The translations under genes and the position numbers were made by a program. 64,000 bases of DNA from Bog-473 sp963755495 (lineage in GTDB: Bacteria; Actinomycetota; Acidimicrobiia; Acidimicrobiales; RAAP-2). Numbering within the stretch: the stretch's first letter is position 1; each line of letters starts with the position of its first letter. The DNA lies in contig CAVWJS010000006.1 of the NCBI GenBank assembly GCA_963755495.1, positions 744,001-808,000 of the forward strand, read 5' to 3'. Shown piece after piece: positions 27,775 through 36,313 of the stretch. The notes beneath the pieces were generated by a model, which saw only the letters and a list, made by a program, of their open reading frames with translations, was not told the origin of the DNA and ran no database searches.

Positions 27775-29538
27775 GTGAGGCCGTTATGGTTCGGACCTGA
27801 GGAAAGACCCCTGTTCGGTTGGTTGCATGAGCCTGAGGGCGGGCAGGCTCGTGGCAGCGTGCTGCTCTGCCCAAGCTTGGGCCTCGAAGCGGCCAGCGCT
27901 CGTTACGCCTTCCGGCGCCTGGCCGATCGACTGGCGGCAGCTGGATTCGTCGTCGTGCGCTTCGATTACGACGGAACTGGAGACTCCGCAGGTGAGGGGA
28001 ACGACCCAGACCGCGTGGCGGCCTGGTTAGGAAGTATCCGTGTCGGCCTGGAATTCATCGGCAGTCTCGGGACCGGGCGGACCAGCATTGTGGGAATGCG
28101 AATAGGTGCGACCCTCGTTGCAGAAGTGTTGAGTTCGGAGACAGCTCTTCCTGACGATCTTGTCCTGTGGGATCCCTGCGCCTCCGGTCGAAGATTCCTC
28201 AGAGAGCAGGGTGCGCTCTGGTCAATCATTCTCGGGGTCCGGTCCAACGATGACGGCTCGATCGAGACTCCCGGCCTTGTCTTCAGCAAGGAGACGGTGG
28301 CTGACCTCTCACCGCTCGAGATCGCGGATGGAAGTGGCCGGTTGGCGGATGGGGTTCTCCTCCTTACTCGGGCCGGGCGGAAGGGCGACCGGCAGATGAA
28401 CGAGCGACTCGAGATGCCCCATGTGGAGCGTGTGGCTATAGAAGGACAGGAGGACCTGGTGGACGCCGAGCCCTTCGAGTCCACCATTCCTGACAAGACT
28501 CTCGAGATCATCGTCGACTGGCTGAGCGCTCGCGCTGGTGGTTCTCCCGCCGTCTTGATCAATTCTGACGGCGTAGGTCGGAGCCATGCCACATTTAGCG
28601 CGTTGCAGGGCGCGAATATCCATGAGTACCCAGTCCCATTCGATAAGCGAAATCTTTTTGGAATCGTGACATCCCCGCGATGGCCGGATGACGGAGTGGC
28701 GGGACCATCTGAGCAACCGTCGACAGAAGAGACACCACGCCAGGAACTGCCCACGATCTTCTTACTGAATGCAGGCGTTCTCGACCACACAGGTCCGGGG
28801 CGCTTGTGGGTGGAGTTGAGCCGACGCTGGGCGCGAGCGGGATTCCGCGTCGTCCGATTTGACCTCACTGGAGTGGGGGACAGTGCGGAAAGAGTTGGAG
28901 AAGCAAGACCGGTTGTTTTCGCACCGGATGCCGTGGACGACTTGATCGATGCAACTCGTGCGGTCTTGCCGGACGATCCGTCAAACGCGGTCTATGTGGG
29001 GCTCTGCTCAGGTGCGTACCATGCCGTAGAGGGTGCAATGGCGCTCAATGTTCAGTGCATCTATGCCGTGAATCCGGCGCTGACCTTCAAGCCACCGAAA
29101 ATGAGCGCTGAAAGTTTGAGCGAACAAGGTTCGGAAGAACGAGGCCCTGGTCGGGAGCTCTCGGGTGCCCGAAAGGGATGGGCGGCGCGGTCGCTCCCAG
29201 CCCGCAACCGACTTGATTTGGTTGTGGAACACCTTCCAGACTTCGCCTGGTGGATCATCAATCGGATGACGCTTGAATCCCCTCCGGCACAATTGATTTC
29301 ACGCGTGGTGGAATCTGACGTTGACGTATTTGTGCTCAGCGCTACCCCCGAGGCTCGAATCTTGACTCGCGGCGAAAATGGGACGATGCAGCGATTAAGG
29401 CGCAACCCGAGATTCGCCATGAAGATCGTTCCCAACCTGGAGCACTCGCTCTTTGAGCGTCTGAGTAGGGAGCAAGCTGCCAATCTGCTTACGCAGGATC
29501 TTCTTGAGCGTTACGGGGTCGTAGAGATGGATCGATGA
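27775..29538 (+). CDS. Tandem alpha/beta-hydrolase protein with altered nucleophiles
   Basis: Counting from the ATG at 27685, domain 1 (about 31-285) starts VRPLWFGPEERPLFGWLHEP and has VVVRFDYDGTGDSAG; its nucleophile elbow reads GMRIG with Arg139 where Ser is expected. Domain 2 (about 355-600) has RVVRFDLTGVGDSAE and elbow GLCSG with Cys441 as the likely nucleophile. This resembles the paired hydrolases that accompany carrier proteins in exosortase-associated loci, where one partner has a GLR-type elbow. The GTG at 27775, with GAGG upstream, begins the conserved part and is preferred over 27685. A thioesterase or acyl-transfer role on the ACP encoded two genes downstream is inferred. Domain 1 is probably structural. 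Confidence 0.8.
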   Translation: MRPLWFGPEERPLFGWLHEPEGGQARGSVLLCPSLGLEAASARYAFRRLADRLAAAGFVVVRFDYDGTGDSAGEGNDPDRVAAWLGSIRVGLEFIGSLGTGRTSIVGMRIGATLVAEVLSSETALPDDLVLWDPCASGRRFLREQGALWSIILGVRSNDDGSIETPGLVFSKETVADLSPLEIADGSGRLADGVLLLTRAGRKGDRQMNERLEMPHVERVAIEGQEDLVDAEPFESTIPDKTLEIIVDWLSARAGGSPAVLINSDGVGRSHATFSALQGANIHEYPVPFDKRNLFGIVTSPRWPDDGVAGPSEQPSTEETPRQELPTIFLLNAGVLDHTGPGRLWVELSRRWARAGFRVVRFDLTGVGDSAERVGEARPVVFAPDAVDDLIDATRAVLPDDPSNAVYVGLCSGAYHAVEGAMALNVQCIYAVNPALTFKPPKMSAESLSEQGSEERGPGRELSGARKGWAARSLPARNRLDLVVEHLPDFAWWIINRMTLESPPAQLISRVVESDVDVFVLSATPEARILTRGENGTMQRLRRNPRFAMKIVPNLEHSLFERLSREQAANLLTQDLLERYGVVEMDR

Positions 29539-29759
29539 TGCGGGTGGGCCGCGCCGGCCTTCCCTACTGAGCGGCGCTGGCGGATTTCTGGCTCAGTGGT
29601 TTTATAGGCGTTGCCAGTCGGTGGCTGCGTGGTTGGGCCGCGGCCCTCAGCTTATTTTATGCAAGTCCACCGGTATGCTTTTACTGCGTCTCACGAAGAC
29701 GCTCCGCTCCATTCGATACGGTCGAGACGGCGGGATAACGAGGCAAGGAGCGTGAGGAC

Positions 29760-30230
29760 GTGGGGAATACCACTTCGATCGACGCTGAAAGTGCGATCCG
29801 CGTGGGCGCAGACATAGCGTCGGTGGACCAGGTCGCCCACAGCATTGCTTGCTTTGGGGATCGTTATTTGCAGCGCGTGTACACCGACCACGAAAGAGAG
29901 TTCTGTTCGGGGTCAGTGTGTGCTGCTGCCTCTTTTGCCGCGCGTTTCGCGGCCAAAGAGGCAGCCATCAAGGTGCTGCGTCCGCGGGAGCACCAGCCTG
30001 ATTGGAGATCCATTGAAGTACTTCGTGACCCGGGAGGCTGGTGCACGATGGTGCTGTCAGGCTACGCCGCCGCTCTGGCCGAGAAAGCCGGAATCATCGA
30101 GATAGAAGTGAGCCTTACGCACGACGACGACATTGCCGCCGCTGTCGTGATCGCACTGTGCTCTTCGTCTGGCTCGATCGACGAACCGGCGAGGGACCTC
30201 CATGATTTGCTTTTGAAGGGAGCGTTGTAA
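29760..30230 (+). CDS. acpS: Holo-ACP synthase-type phosphopantetheinyl transferase
   Basis: The AcpS motifs are present: VGADIASVDQV (metal-binding Asp18) and FAAKEAAIKVL (Glu67, Lys66-type). The product of 156 residues is slightly longer than a typical AcpS of about 120-140. It transfers 4'-phosphopantetheine from CoA to a carrier-protein Ser. The GTG start at 29760 follows AAGGAG with good spacing. Its stop overlaps the ATG of the ACP gene (TAATG), so the carrier and its activating enzyme are made together. That arrangement points to a dedicated pathway, not the general fatty-acid AcpS. Confidence 0.88.
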   Translation: MGNTTSIDAESAIRVGADIASVDQVAHSIACFGDRYLQRVYTDHEREFCSGSVCAAASFAARFAAKEAAIKVLRPREHQPDWRSIEVLRDPGGWCTMVLSGYAAALAEKAGIIEIEVSLTHDDDIAAAVVIALCSSSGSIDEPARDLHDLLLKGAL

Positions 30231-30469
30231 TGGACGAGACCATTCGTGAAATTCTGGCCGAACATGGTCGCTTGCCTGTCGACGTTAACGGTATTGACGA
30301 GAAAGACGATCTGTTTAGAGCTGGCATGACGTCGCATGCGAGTGTCAACATCATGCTCGCGTTGGAAGACGAATTCGGAGTCGAATTTCCCGAAAGTATG
30401 CTTCGGAAAAGCACGTTCGAGTCGGTATTCGCGATCCGTACGGCTCTCAGCGAACTTCTGGCCTCGTAG
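30230..30469 (+). CDS. Dedicated acyl carrier protein
   Basis: This 79-residue acidic protein has the ACP fold pattern, with DDLFRAGMTSHASVN carrying the attachment Ser35 and ALEDEFGVEFPESML in helix III. The motif is MTS, not the DSL of the fatty-acid AcpP, so it belongs to the specialised carriers found with tandem hydrolases and ligases. AAGGGAG precedes the ATG, which overlaps the acpS stop. Its cargo is unknown. No ketosynthase, malonyl transferase or adenylation domain is near, so it probably carries an activated amino or carboxylic acid. Confidence 0.9.
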   Translation: MDETIREILAEHGRLPVDVNGIDEKDDLFRAGMTSHASVNIMLALEDEFGVEFPESMLRKSTFESVFAIRTALSELLAS

Positions 30470-30624
30470 TTTACGAGCCTGCCGGCGATGCCGCCCGGTC
30501 CCCATGCGATGAGGTCGGCGTGCCGCCCCTTTCACGCGAAGGACGTTGCCAGGGTGGCCATGCGAGGGAACGGTCCTGTCGAGCCCTTCCATCTCCGCTG
30601 GCCACCAGAATTTGTGTCAATTTT

Positions 30625-30676
30625 CGCGAACCGTCCACCAACATCCGGACGAACATCCAGTTCAACGCTAACATCT
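30625..30676. repeat. 52-bp dispersed element, copy 1
   Basis: The element shares CGCGAAC, an 18-bp variable spacer, CGAAC, two variable bases and the 20-mer CCAGTTCAACGCTAACATCT with 43759-43810. Both copies are intergenic and keep the same total length. Here it sits between the ACP stop and the ATP-grasp start, inside the operon. Confidence 0.6.
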
Positions 30677-30681
30677 ACTTG

Positions 30682-31971
30682 GTGATCCCGGGCCCGATTG
30701 AATCTAATTCCAGTACGAGGCGGCCACTCGTGGCTGTGGGCTACGGGCCGCGCTGTGTGCCCGTCATGCAACTGACCGAGGCTGCCGCAAACGTCTGTGA
30801 TCTGTTGTGGCTGATCGATGGCTCCCTTGGAGAGATGCAGCAAATGACCGACCTCCTGAACCGATTCGGTTCGGTGATCAATATCAGCGGACTTGGTCCG
30901 GAAGAAATCTTGGAGGAGCTGTCGGATTATCAGCCTGACGGCTTCGTAACGTACCTCGACGCCAATATGACTGTCTTTGCACGAACGGCGGAGGCCTTGG
31001 GCCTGCCCTTCCATTCCGTTGAGACGGCGGCGGCGCTGACAGACAAATTCCAGCAACGAGTGGTTCTCGGGGGCGCGGGTCTCCCGATGCCGCCTTGCCA
31101 TGTGGTCCGTCCAGATCAGTCTGAGAGCGATCTTGGTTCGATCGAGTCGGACGTGGGTTGGCCTGCCGTCCTTAAACCTCGGTCGGCTCAGGGGAGTCGC
31201 TACACCTTTTTGGTCAACGATGGGCAGCATCTTGCCCAACTCCTGACGTCTTTGAATCCGGCTCGGCCCGAAATGGTTCTTGAGGGTTATCTCGCTGATG
31301 ATCCCGCTCGAGCCGACGGTCCTTACGCCGCATATGTTTCGATCGAAAGCATCGTGTCGGGCGGTGTGGTCAGCCACCTCGCCTTGACCGGTCGGTTTCC
31401 GCTCGCCGAAAACTTTCGTGAGACCGGATTTTTCATTCCTGCTTCATTGGAAATCGCTGATCAAGAGGCTGCGCTCAACGTGGCAACGTCGGCAATCGAA
31501 GGGCTCGGAGTGTCGACTGGGTGTCTCCATACCGAGGTCAAGTTCACTCCCGATGGACCTCGGGTTATCGAGGTCAACGGACGCATCGGCGGTGGCGTGG
31601 CGGAAATGCTCAATCGGGCCGCTGGCGTGCGGCTTTTGGAATTGACCTTGCGCATAGCGCTCGGCGAAGCCGTAAGCATCGATGGACCGGTCAAGACGGA
31701 GCAGATCGGATATCGGTTCTTCTTGCAGCCACCTGACGTCTCAGCGACGGTTGCCGCGATCACCGGCATTGACGCGGTGAGCGACCATCCGGGGGTGGAC
31801 GCCATCACGGTGCATCAGGGACCGGGGGCGGACCTGGATTGGAAAGACGGATCTCGTAACCACATTCTGGCCGTCGTGGGTTCTGCGCAGGACTACGCCG
31901 AGCTTCAGGCCGTAAATCGGCTACTCCACCAAGAGGTTACGGTCACCTATGCCGATGTGAGCCACTACTAG
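30682..31971 (+). CDS. ATP-grasp ligase
   Basis: The protein of about 430 residues has the ATP-grasp order: an N-terminal Rossmann-like part (LVAVGYGPRCVPVMQLTEAA), DKFQQRVVLGGAGLPMPPCH, the ATP-binding lysine in GWPAVLKPRSAQGSRYTFLV, a central VLEGYLADDP, and the metal-binding Glu/Asn end TEVKFTPDGPRVIEVNGRIG-G. Such enzymes form amide or thioester bonds through an acyl phosphate. Related proteins are carnosine-synthase or carboxylase-like. The start is uncertain: GTG 30682 and TTG 30679 fit the conserved start, and GTG 30520 with GAGG upstream would add 54 residues with no homology. The stop overlaps the next start (TAGTG). Confidence 0.85.
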   Translation: MIPGPIESNSSTRRPLVAVGYGPRCVPVMQLTEAAANVCDLLWLIDGSLGEMQQMTDLLNRFGSVINISGLGPEEILEELSDYQPDGFVTYLDANMTVFARTAEALGLPFHSVETAAALTDKFQQRVVLGGAGLPMPPCHVVRPDQSESDLGSIESDVGWPAVLKPRSAQGSRYTFLVNDGQHLAQLLTSLNPARPEMVLEGYLADDPARADGPYAAYVSIESIVSGGVVSHLALTGRFPLAENFRETGFFIPASLEIADQEAALNVATSAIEGLGVSTGCLHTEVKFTPDGPRVIEVNGRIGGGVAEMLNRAAGVRLLELTLRIALGEAVSIDGPVKTEQIGYRFFLQPPDVSATVAAITGIDAVSDHPGVDAITVHQGPGADLDWKDGSRNHILAVVGSAQDYAELQAVNRLLHQEVTVTYADVSHY

Positions 31972-32948
31972 TGGGGGTGCGGCTACGTCCGGCCGCGGCA
32001 GCGCCTTTGACCGCCTGGCCCGAGGAGGAGGGTGTTGCGCCTCGTTTGGCCTGTGCCTTTGTGAACAACATGCCCGACGCTGCGTTCGATGCGACGGAAC
32101 GACAGTTCCTTGACCTGCTCGGAGCCGGTTCGGGATCTGATGTGGTCGAGGTACGGCGCTACACCATGGAAGGGGTGCCCCGCGGTGACGCAGTGGCCGC
32201 CAGAATCGCTGAGCAGTATTTGCCGGTAGCCGCCATTGGGGCGGACCCAACCGACCTGCTGATCGTGACGGGCTCAAACCCGATAGAGAAACGCATTGAG
32301 GACGAGCCCTACTGGTCCGAGATGGTTGACCTACTCACTTGGGCCACAGGACACGTCCAATCCATGTTGCTTTCCTGTTTGTCGGCGCATGCAGCGCTCA
32401 CCGTCTTTGACGGGGTAGAGAGGGAGCGACTGTCTTCCAAATGCACTGGCGTCTTTCTCCAGCAAGTCGACCAAACACACCCGCTTGTTGCGGGGCTTGA
32501 GCCGGTGATCCCCCTACCGCATTCGCGGACGAACACGGTGTCCCAGGGCAGTCTCCGCGATGCTGGTTACGACATAGCCATACAGTCGGAAGCCGAGGGA
32601 TGGGCGGTCGCAGCGCGCCAGATAGGCCACGCAAACGTGGTGCTTGTCCAGGGTCATCCCGAGTACGACCCTTCTAGCCTGCTTCGTGAATACCATCGGG
32701 ATGCGAGGCGGTACGTGCAGCGTGAGCAGGATGCAGATCCCGTGCTCCCTCTCCATTGTGTAGCTCCCGAGGACTGGGATGGTCTCAAGAAACTCCACCG
32801 GGAGATTACTACCGGGCGGCGTGACCCAGCGTTGTTAGAGGCGTACCCATTCAGTGAGGTCGGAGCCAGAGCAACGTGGCCGTGGCACCCTGTGGCAAAG
32901 ACCTTGTATGAGAACTGGTTGGCCGACGCCAACAAGAGGAGCGACTGA
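31971..32948 (+). CDS. MetA-like homoserine O-acyltransferase homologue
   Basis: The 325-residue protein has the MetA (HTS) pattern: CAFVNNMPDAAFDATERQFL, LLSCLSAHAAL with catalytic Cys136, and LVQGHPEYDPSSLLREYHRD with His229 and Glu231. MetA moves a succinyl or acetyl group to homoserine. This version belongs to the VNNMPDAA-type branch, not to the NLMPxK-type of true MetA, so its acceptor may be another amino acid. The GTG start overlaps the ATP-grasp stop. With the PLP enzyme directly downstream it probably activates a hydroxyl group for replacement by sulfur or another nucleophile. Confidence 0.8.
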   Translation: MGVRLRPAAAAPLTAWPEEEGVAPRLACAFVNNMPDAAFDATERQFLDLLGAGSGSDVVEVRRYTMEGVPRGDAVAARIAEQYLPVAAIGADPTDLLIVTGSNPIEKRIEDEPYWSEMVDLLTWATGHVQSMLLSCLSAHAALTVFDGVERERLSSKCTGVFLQQVDQTHPLVAGLEPVIPLPHSRTNTVSQGSLRDAGYDIAIQSEAEGWAVAARQIGHANVVLVQGHPEYDPSSLLREYHRDARRYVQREQDADPVLPLHCVAPEDWDGLKKLHREITTGRRDPALLEAYPFSEVGARATWPWHPVAKTLYENWLADANKRSD

Positions 32949-32950
32949 AC

Positions 32951-34240
32951 ATGCATGATGAGACCATCGCCATTCATGGTGGGTATGAGGCCGACGGCAC
33001 CCGCGCCGTCGCAGTTCCCATCTATCAGACGATTGCCCATGATTTCATCGATGCTGAACACGCGAGCGCTGTATTGGATCTTCAGATACCGGGCTTTCAC
33101 TACAACCGAATCAACAATCCCACCAATGACGTGCTCGAAAAGCGTATTGCCGCTTTGGAGGGCGGCACCGCCGCGCTTGTCGTGGCATCTGGAATGGCGG
33201 CCGTCAGCTATTCCATTCTGACCGTCGCCCTTGCCGGTTCGAATTTTGTCGTCGCACCACAGCTTTACGGAGCGACGTTCACGTACTTTGCCCACGTTCT
33301 GCCAACACTGGGCATAGAAGCACGGTTCGCCGCGGATGACAGGGCCGAGTCGATCGCCGCGTTGATCGATGATCACACGTGTGCCGTCTTTTGCGAAACG
33401 ATCGGCAACCCTGCCGGCAACATTGTGGACCTCGAGGCCGTATCCGAAGTCGCGCACCGGGCTGGCATACCACTGATTGTCGATAACACCGTGGCCACCC
33501 CGTTGATGTTGAAGCCGATCCAACACGGGGCCGACGTGGTCGTCCACTCGCTCACCAAGTTCGTCGGTGGGCATGGAACAACACTCGGTGGCGCCATCGT
33601 CGACAGCGGGAACTTTCCCTGGTCCGCCTATCCCGAACGCTTCCCCATGTTCAACGAGCCCGAAGTCGCATTCCACAACGTTGTTTTTGCGCGTGATTTC
33701 CCGGAACGGCCTTTTATCGTGCGAGCTCGCGCCATTCAGCTTCGTAATACCGGAGCGACGTTGTCTCCGTTCAGCGCCTTCCAACTTCTCCAAGGTCTCG
33801 AGACCATGGCTGTCCGTCTCGACCGCGCCGAGTCCAATGCGCGCGCCGTGGCCGCATATCTGGCGGCCGACCCTCGAGTCGAGTGGGTGAGCTTCGCTGG
33901 CTTCCCTGATCACCCCTACCATCATTTGGTCCAGCGCTATCTCCATGGACGGGTTCCACCCATAATCACCTTCGGGGCCGTCGGGGGTTACGAGGCTGGG
34001 CTGACGTTCTTTGACTCTCTGCAACTCTTCAAGCGACTGCTCAACCTCGGCGACGCCAAATCGTTGGCGATCCATCCGGCCTCGACGACGCATCGCCAAC
34101 TCAGTCCAACCGAGCTGATCGCGGCCGGGATCAAACCGGAAACGATCCGCCTCTCCATTGGCATCGAGCACATCGACGACCTCATCGAAGACATCGATCA
34201 AGCACTGACAAAGGCGGTCGTGGGAGCTCGCCCAACGTGA
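32951..34240 (+). CDS. MetY-like PLP-dependent sulfhydrylase
   Basis: This 429-residue protein of the Cys/Met metabolism PLP family has YNRINNPTNDVLEKRIAALE, ASGMAAVSYSILT, the phosphate/Asp region IPLIVDNTVATPLMLKPIQH and the PLP lysine in VVHSLTKFVGGHGTTLGG (Lys203). The length and the IQLRNTGATLSPFSAFQLLQ block point to the O-acetylhomoserine sulfhydrylase (MetY) branch rather than MetB. It would replace an O-acyl group by sulfide or a thiol. It starts 2 bp after the MetA-like stop, so the pair acts in sequence. In this cluster the product may be a non-standard thioether amino acid rather than methionine; that is inference. Confidence 0.85.
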   Translation: MHDETIAIHGGYEADGTRAVAVPIYQTIAHDFIDAEHASAVLDLQIPGFHYNRINNPTNDVLEKRIAALEGGTAALVVASGMAAVSYSILTVALAGSNFVVAPQLYGATFTYFAHVLPTLGIEARFAADDRAESIAALIDDHTCAVFCETIGNPAGNIVDLEAVSEVAHRAGIPLIVDNTVATPLMLKPIQHGADVVVHSLTKFVGGHGTTLGGAIVDSGNFPWSAYPERFPMFNEPEVAFHNVVFARDFPERPFIVRARAIQLRNTGATLSPFSAFQLLQGLETMAVRLDRAESNARAVAAYLAADPRVEWVSFAGFPDHPYHHLVQRYLHGRVPPIITFGAVGGYEAGLTFFDSLQLFKRLLNLGDAKSLAIHPASTTHRQLSPTELIAAGIKPETIRLSIGIEHIDDLIEDIDQALTKAVVGARPT

Positions 34241-34257
34241 GGTCCGAATGTCTTGCT

Positions 34258-36072
34258 TCAGCCGATGATGTTTTCCACGCATTTCTGCGCGTCGAGTACG
34301 GCGCGGAGACGACTGCGTGGCGACGGGAGGTAGTGCGTGAAGTACCGCACGCCTTCCGTGAGGACGCCGAGGAGCGAGAGGTGCGGCTGTAGGCGGCCCT
34401 CGGCATCGTAAGGGTGGAAGTCCTCGCTGATAGCCACGCTTCCCACGGCCGTGTTTCCGTAGGTCAACTGGGTGAGACGACCCTTGGCGTACAGGCGGCT
34501 GAGTAATGGCGAACTGGACCGGGCGAGAGACGGAAGATCGAGGTGGCCTCGTACGACCCCATTCACAATGGCCTCGTACGGCTCGTCGAGCTTGGTGGAA
34601 CGAATGCGGACTTTGCCGCTGTCCGTCACCGTGACTTCGGGGTGCGGGCCGAAGGGGACCTGCACGGTCCCGGCGTCGAGCAGGCCGAGTAACTGTTGGG
34701 ATCGCAGAGGCGGTGGGCCGGCCTCCAAGCGATTGATGCGACCTCGGACGTTGGACTGGAAGTCGATGTACGACTCGAGGGAGAGTCCCCCGAACTCGAT
34801 CACGGCACGCATTTGGTCGCGAAGAATGCGGGTTACTTCCAGAGCCGCTTTCACCGGGCTACCGCCGGGAGCAAGGGCCTGGTCCAAGTCAGTTTCGACC
34901 ATGTCGTAGACGTGGCTCTGATAGTCGCTGCTTGACGCATAGCTCGTTCCCGCGTCGGCGAACACATAGCTGGCGGGGTCGAAGCTGCCATAGGTCGGCT
35001 CCAGGCGCGCCACGGCCCGGTCGTACGTCCCTTCGGCCCAGCCCGCCACGAGCTGTTGGCGTGCCGAATCTGCCGCTGCTAAGCCGCCCTTCAAATAAGC
35101 GGCGTGCGTGTAGTAGCGCCCCTGCATCTCGGCAAACAAGAGCGGTAGGAGGTCATTGCGAAAGTCCACGCGGCGCCGGTGAGGTGACCCGGCCGGGTTC
35201 GTCAACTCACTAAATACCTGAGATGTGCACACGATGGGTTGATACTCGCCGTAGGGATCGACGCCGTGAGCCGACTTGGCGCAATACGGAACACCGGATC
35301 GAGAGTAGAGATAGATATCTGGCTCATTGCCGCTCGGTACGTATCGCATGCGATCGCCGACTTCTTCGTACGTGCCGCCTCGTCCAATCGTAAGCGCGGT
35401 GAGAAGGTCAAATCCCACGAGACCCATTCCCGCGATGGCGATCGGCGCCCCTGGCGGCAATGGAATGTCGAAGTACTCGACGGGGTAAGGCCGCAGGAAG
35501 CGCACTTCAGTCGAGTCGCCCACGGGTTCGTCGTTGAACGTGTGTCCAGAGGTCAGCACTACATGATCGACGCTGATTGTGGTCCCGTTATCGAGCAGAA
35601 CCTTCTCCCGGCCGCCGATCTCGGGCGAAATGTCGGAGGCGGCGGCATAGTGTCGTACGACTTCGAGGTTCGAGGGAGCGTCTGCGAGCAGGGTGTCATA
35701 GAACCAGACCAGGTATTCACCCATGAGGCGGCGAGGCAGGTAGTCGGTCGACTGGATTGGTGTCCCTGTGGTGTCTTTCCGGCATTCGTGGCCAACCCAG
35801 CGGTAGCCACTATTGACGGCCCATTCGTGCAGTCCCACGGCATATGGCGGGTCCGTTTCGCTGTCTGGTGCAGCGTAGAGCGAGAGTTGTCCGCACGGGT
35901 TGTTTAGTACGAGATAGTCGGGTTGCTCCACGGTGTAGATCCCGCCACCCAGCTGTCCCGGTTCAACGACGTGAAGTCGAATAGAGGCTGTGGTGCGACG
36001 GGCGCGATACACCGTTCGCTCCAAAACGCACAAGCCCCAAGAGCCAAGACCGACTATCGCAAATTCGGTCAT
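34258..36072 (-). CDS. FAD/NAD(P)-binding oxidoreductase (pfam13454-like)
   Basis: The dinucleotide motif FAIVGLGSWGLCVLERT is at the start, with GGGIYTVEQPDYLVLNNPCG next and a second Rossmann region (IAIAGMGLVGFDLLTALTIG). The roughly 605-residue protein resembles FAD-NAD(P)-binding proteins related to flavin N-hydroxylases; a reaction cannot be assigned. The conserved start is ATG 36072; the ORF extends to 36192 without similarity. It is convergent with the MetY-like gene (17 bp apart) and divergent from the aldo/keto reductase. Such proteins often occur beside MetA-like and ATP-grasp enzymes, so it is grouped with this cluster. Confidence 0.75.
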   Translation of the reverse strand: MTEFAIVGLGSWGLCVLERTVYRARRTTASIRLHVVEPGQLGGGIYTVEQPDYLVLNNPCGQLSLYAAPDSETDPPYAVGLHEWAVNSGYRWVGHECRKDTTGTPIQSTDYLPRRLMGEYLVWFYDTLLADAPSNLEVVRHYAAASDISPEIGGREKVLLDNGTTISVDHVVLTSGHTFNDEPVGDSTEVRFLRPYPVEYFDIPLPPGAPIAIAGMGLVGFDLLTALTIGRGGTYEEVGDRMRYVPSGNEPDIYLYSRSGVPYCAKSAHGVDPYGEYQPIVCTSQVFSELTNPAGSPHRRRVDFRNDLLPLLFAEMQGRYYTHAAYLKGGLAAADSARQQLVAGWAEGTYDRAVARLEPTYGSFDPASYVFADAGTSYASSSDYQSHVYDMVETDLDQALAPGGSPVKAALEVTRILRDQMRAVIEFGGLSLESYIDFQSNVRGRINRLEAGPPPLRSQQLLGLLDAGTVQVPFGPHPEVTVTDSGKVRIRSTKLDEPYEAIVNGVVRGHLDLPSLARSSSPLLSRLYAKGRLTQLTYGNTAVGSVAISEDFHPYDAEGRLQPHLSLLGVLTEGVRYFTHYLPSPRSRLRAVLDAQKCVENIIG

Positions 36073-36313
36073 GAAACCGCCCGCGACGACGTGTCGACGG
36101 ATCCCGAACGTGAAATCGTCGTACGCCACCGCTCCAGTCGACATCGCACTTTCATGCTTACGGGGACCCCTTCGCTGTCCGTTGCCGCCCACCCAGGTTA
36201 GCCGTCAGAGCAACCTGGAAAGTGATGCCTTCTGCGGTCGGTAGTATGCAAGTGGCTCAGACCACGGGCCCGTACGCGTGCCGCGGCAGCCACCATTCGA
36301 ATGACGAGGGAAC

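Noticed and set aside
30470..30674. Minus-strand ORF starting MLALNWMFVRML between the ACP and ATP-grasp genes
   Set aside because: It has no ribosome-binding site and its tail is low-complexity; the shared DNA element is reported as a repeat instead.
32654..34282. 542-codon minus-strand ORF opposite the MetY-like gene
   Set aside because: The opposite strand encodes a clear PLP enzyme with all its motifs; this is a frame shadow in GC-rich DNA.
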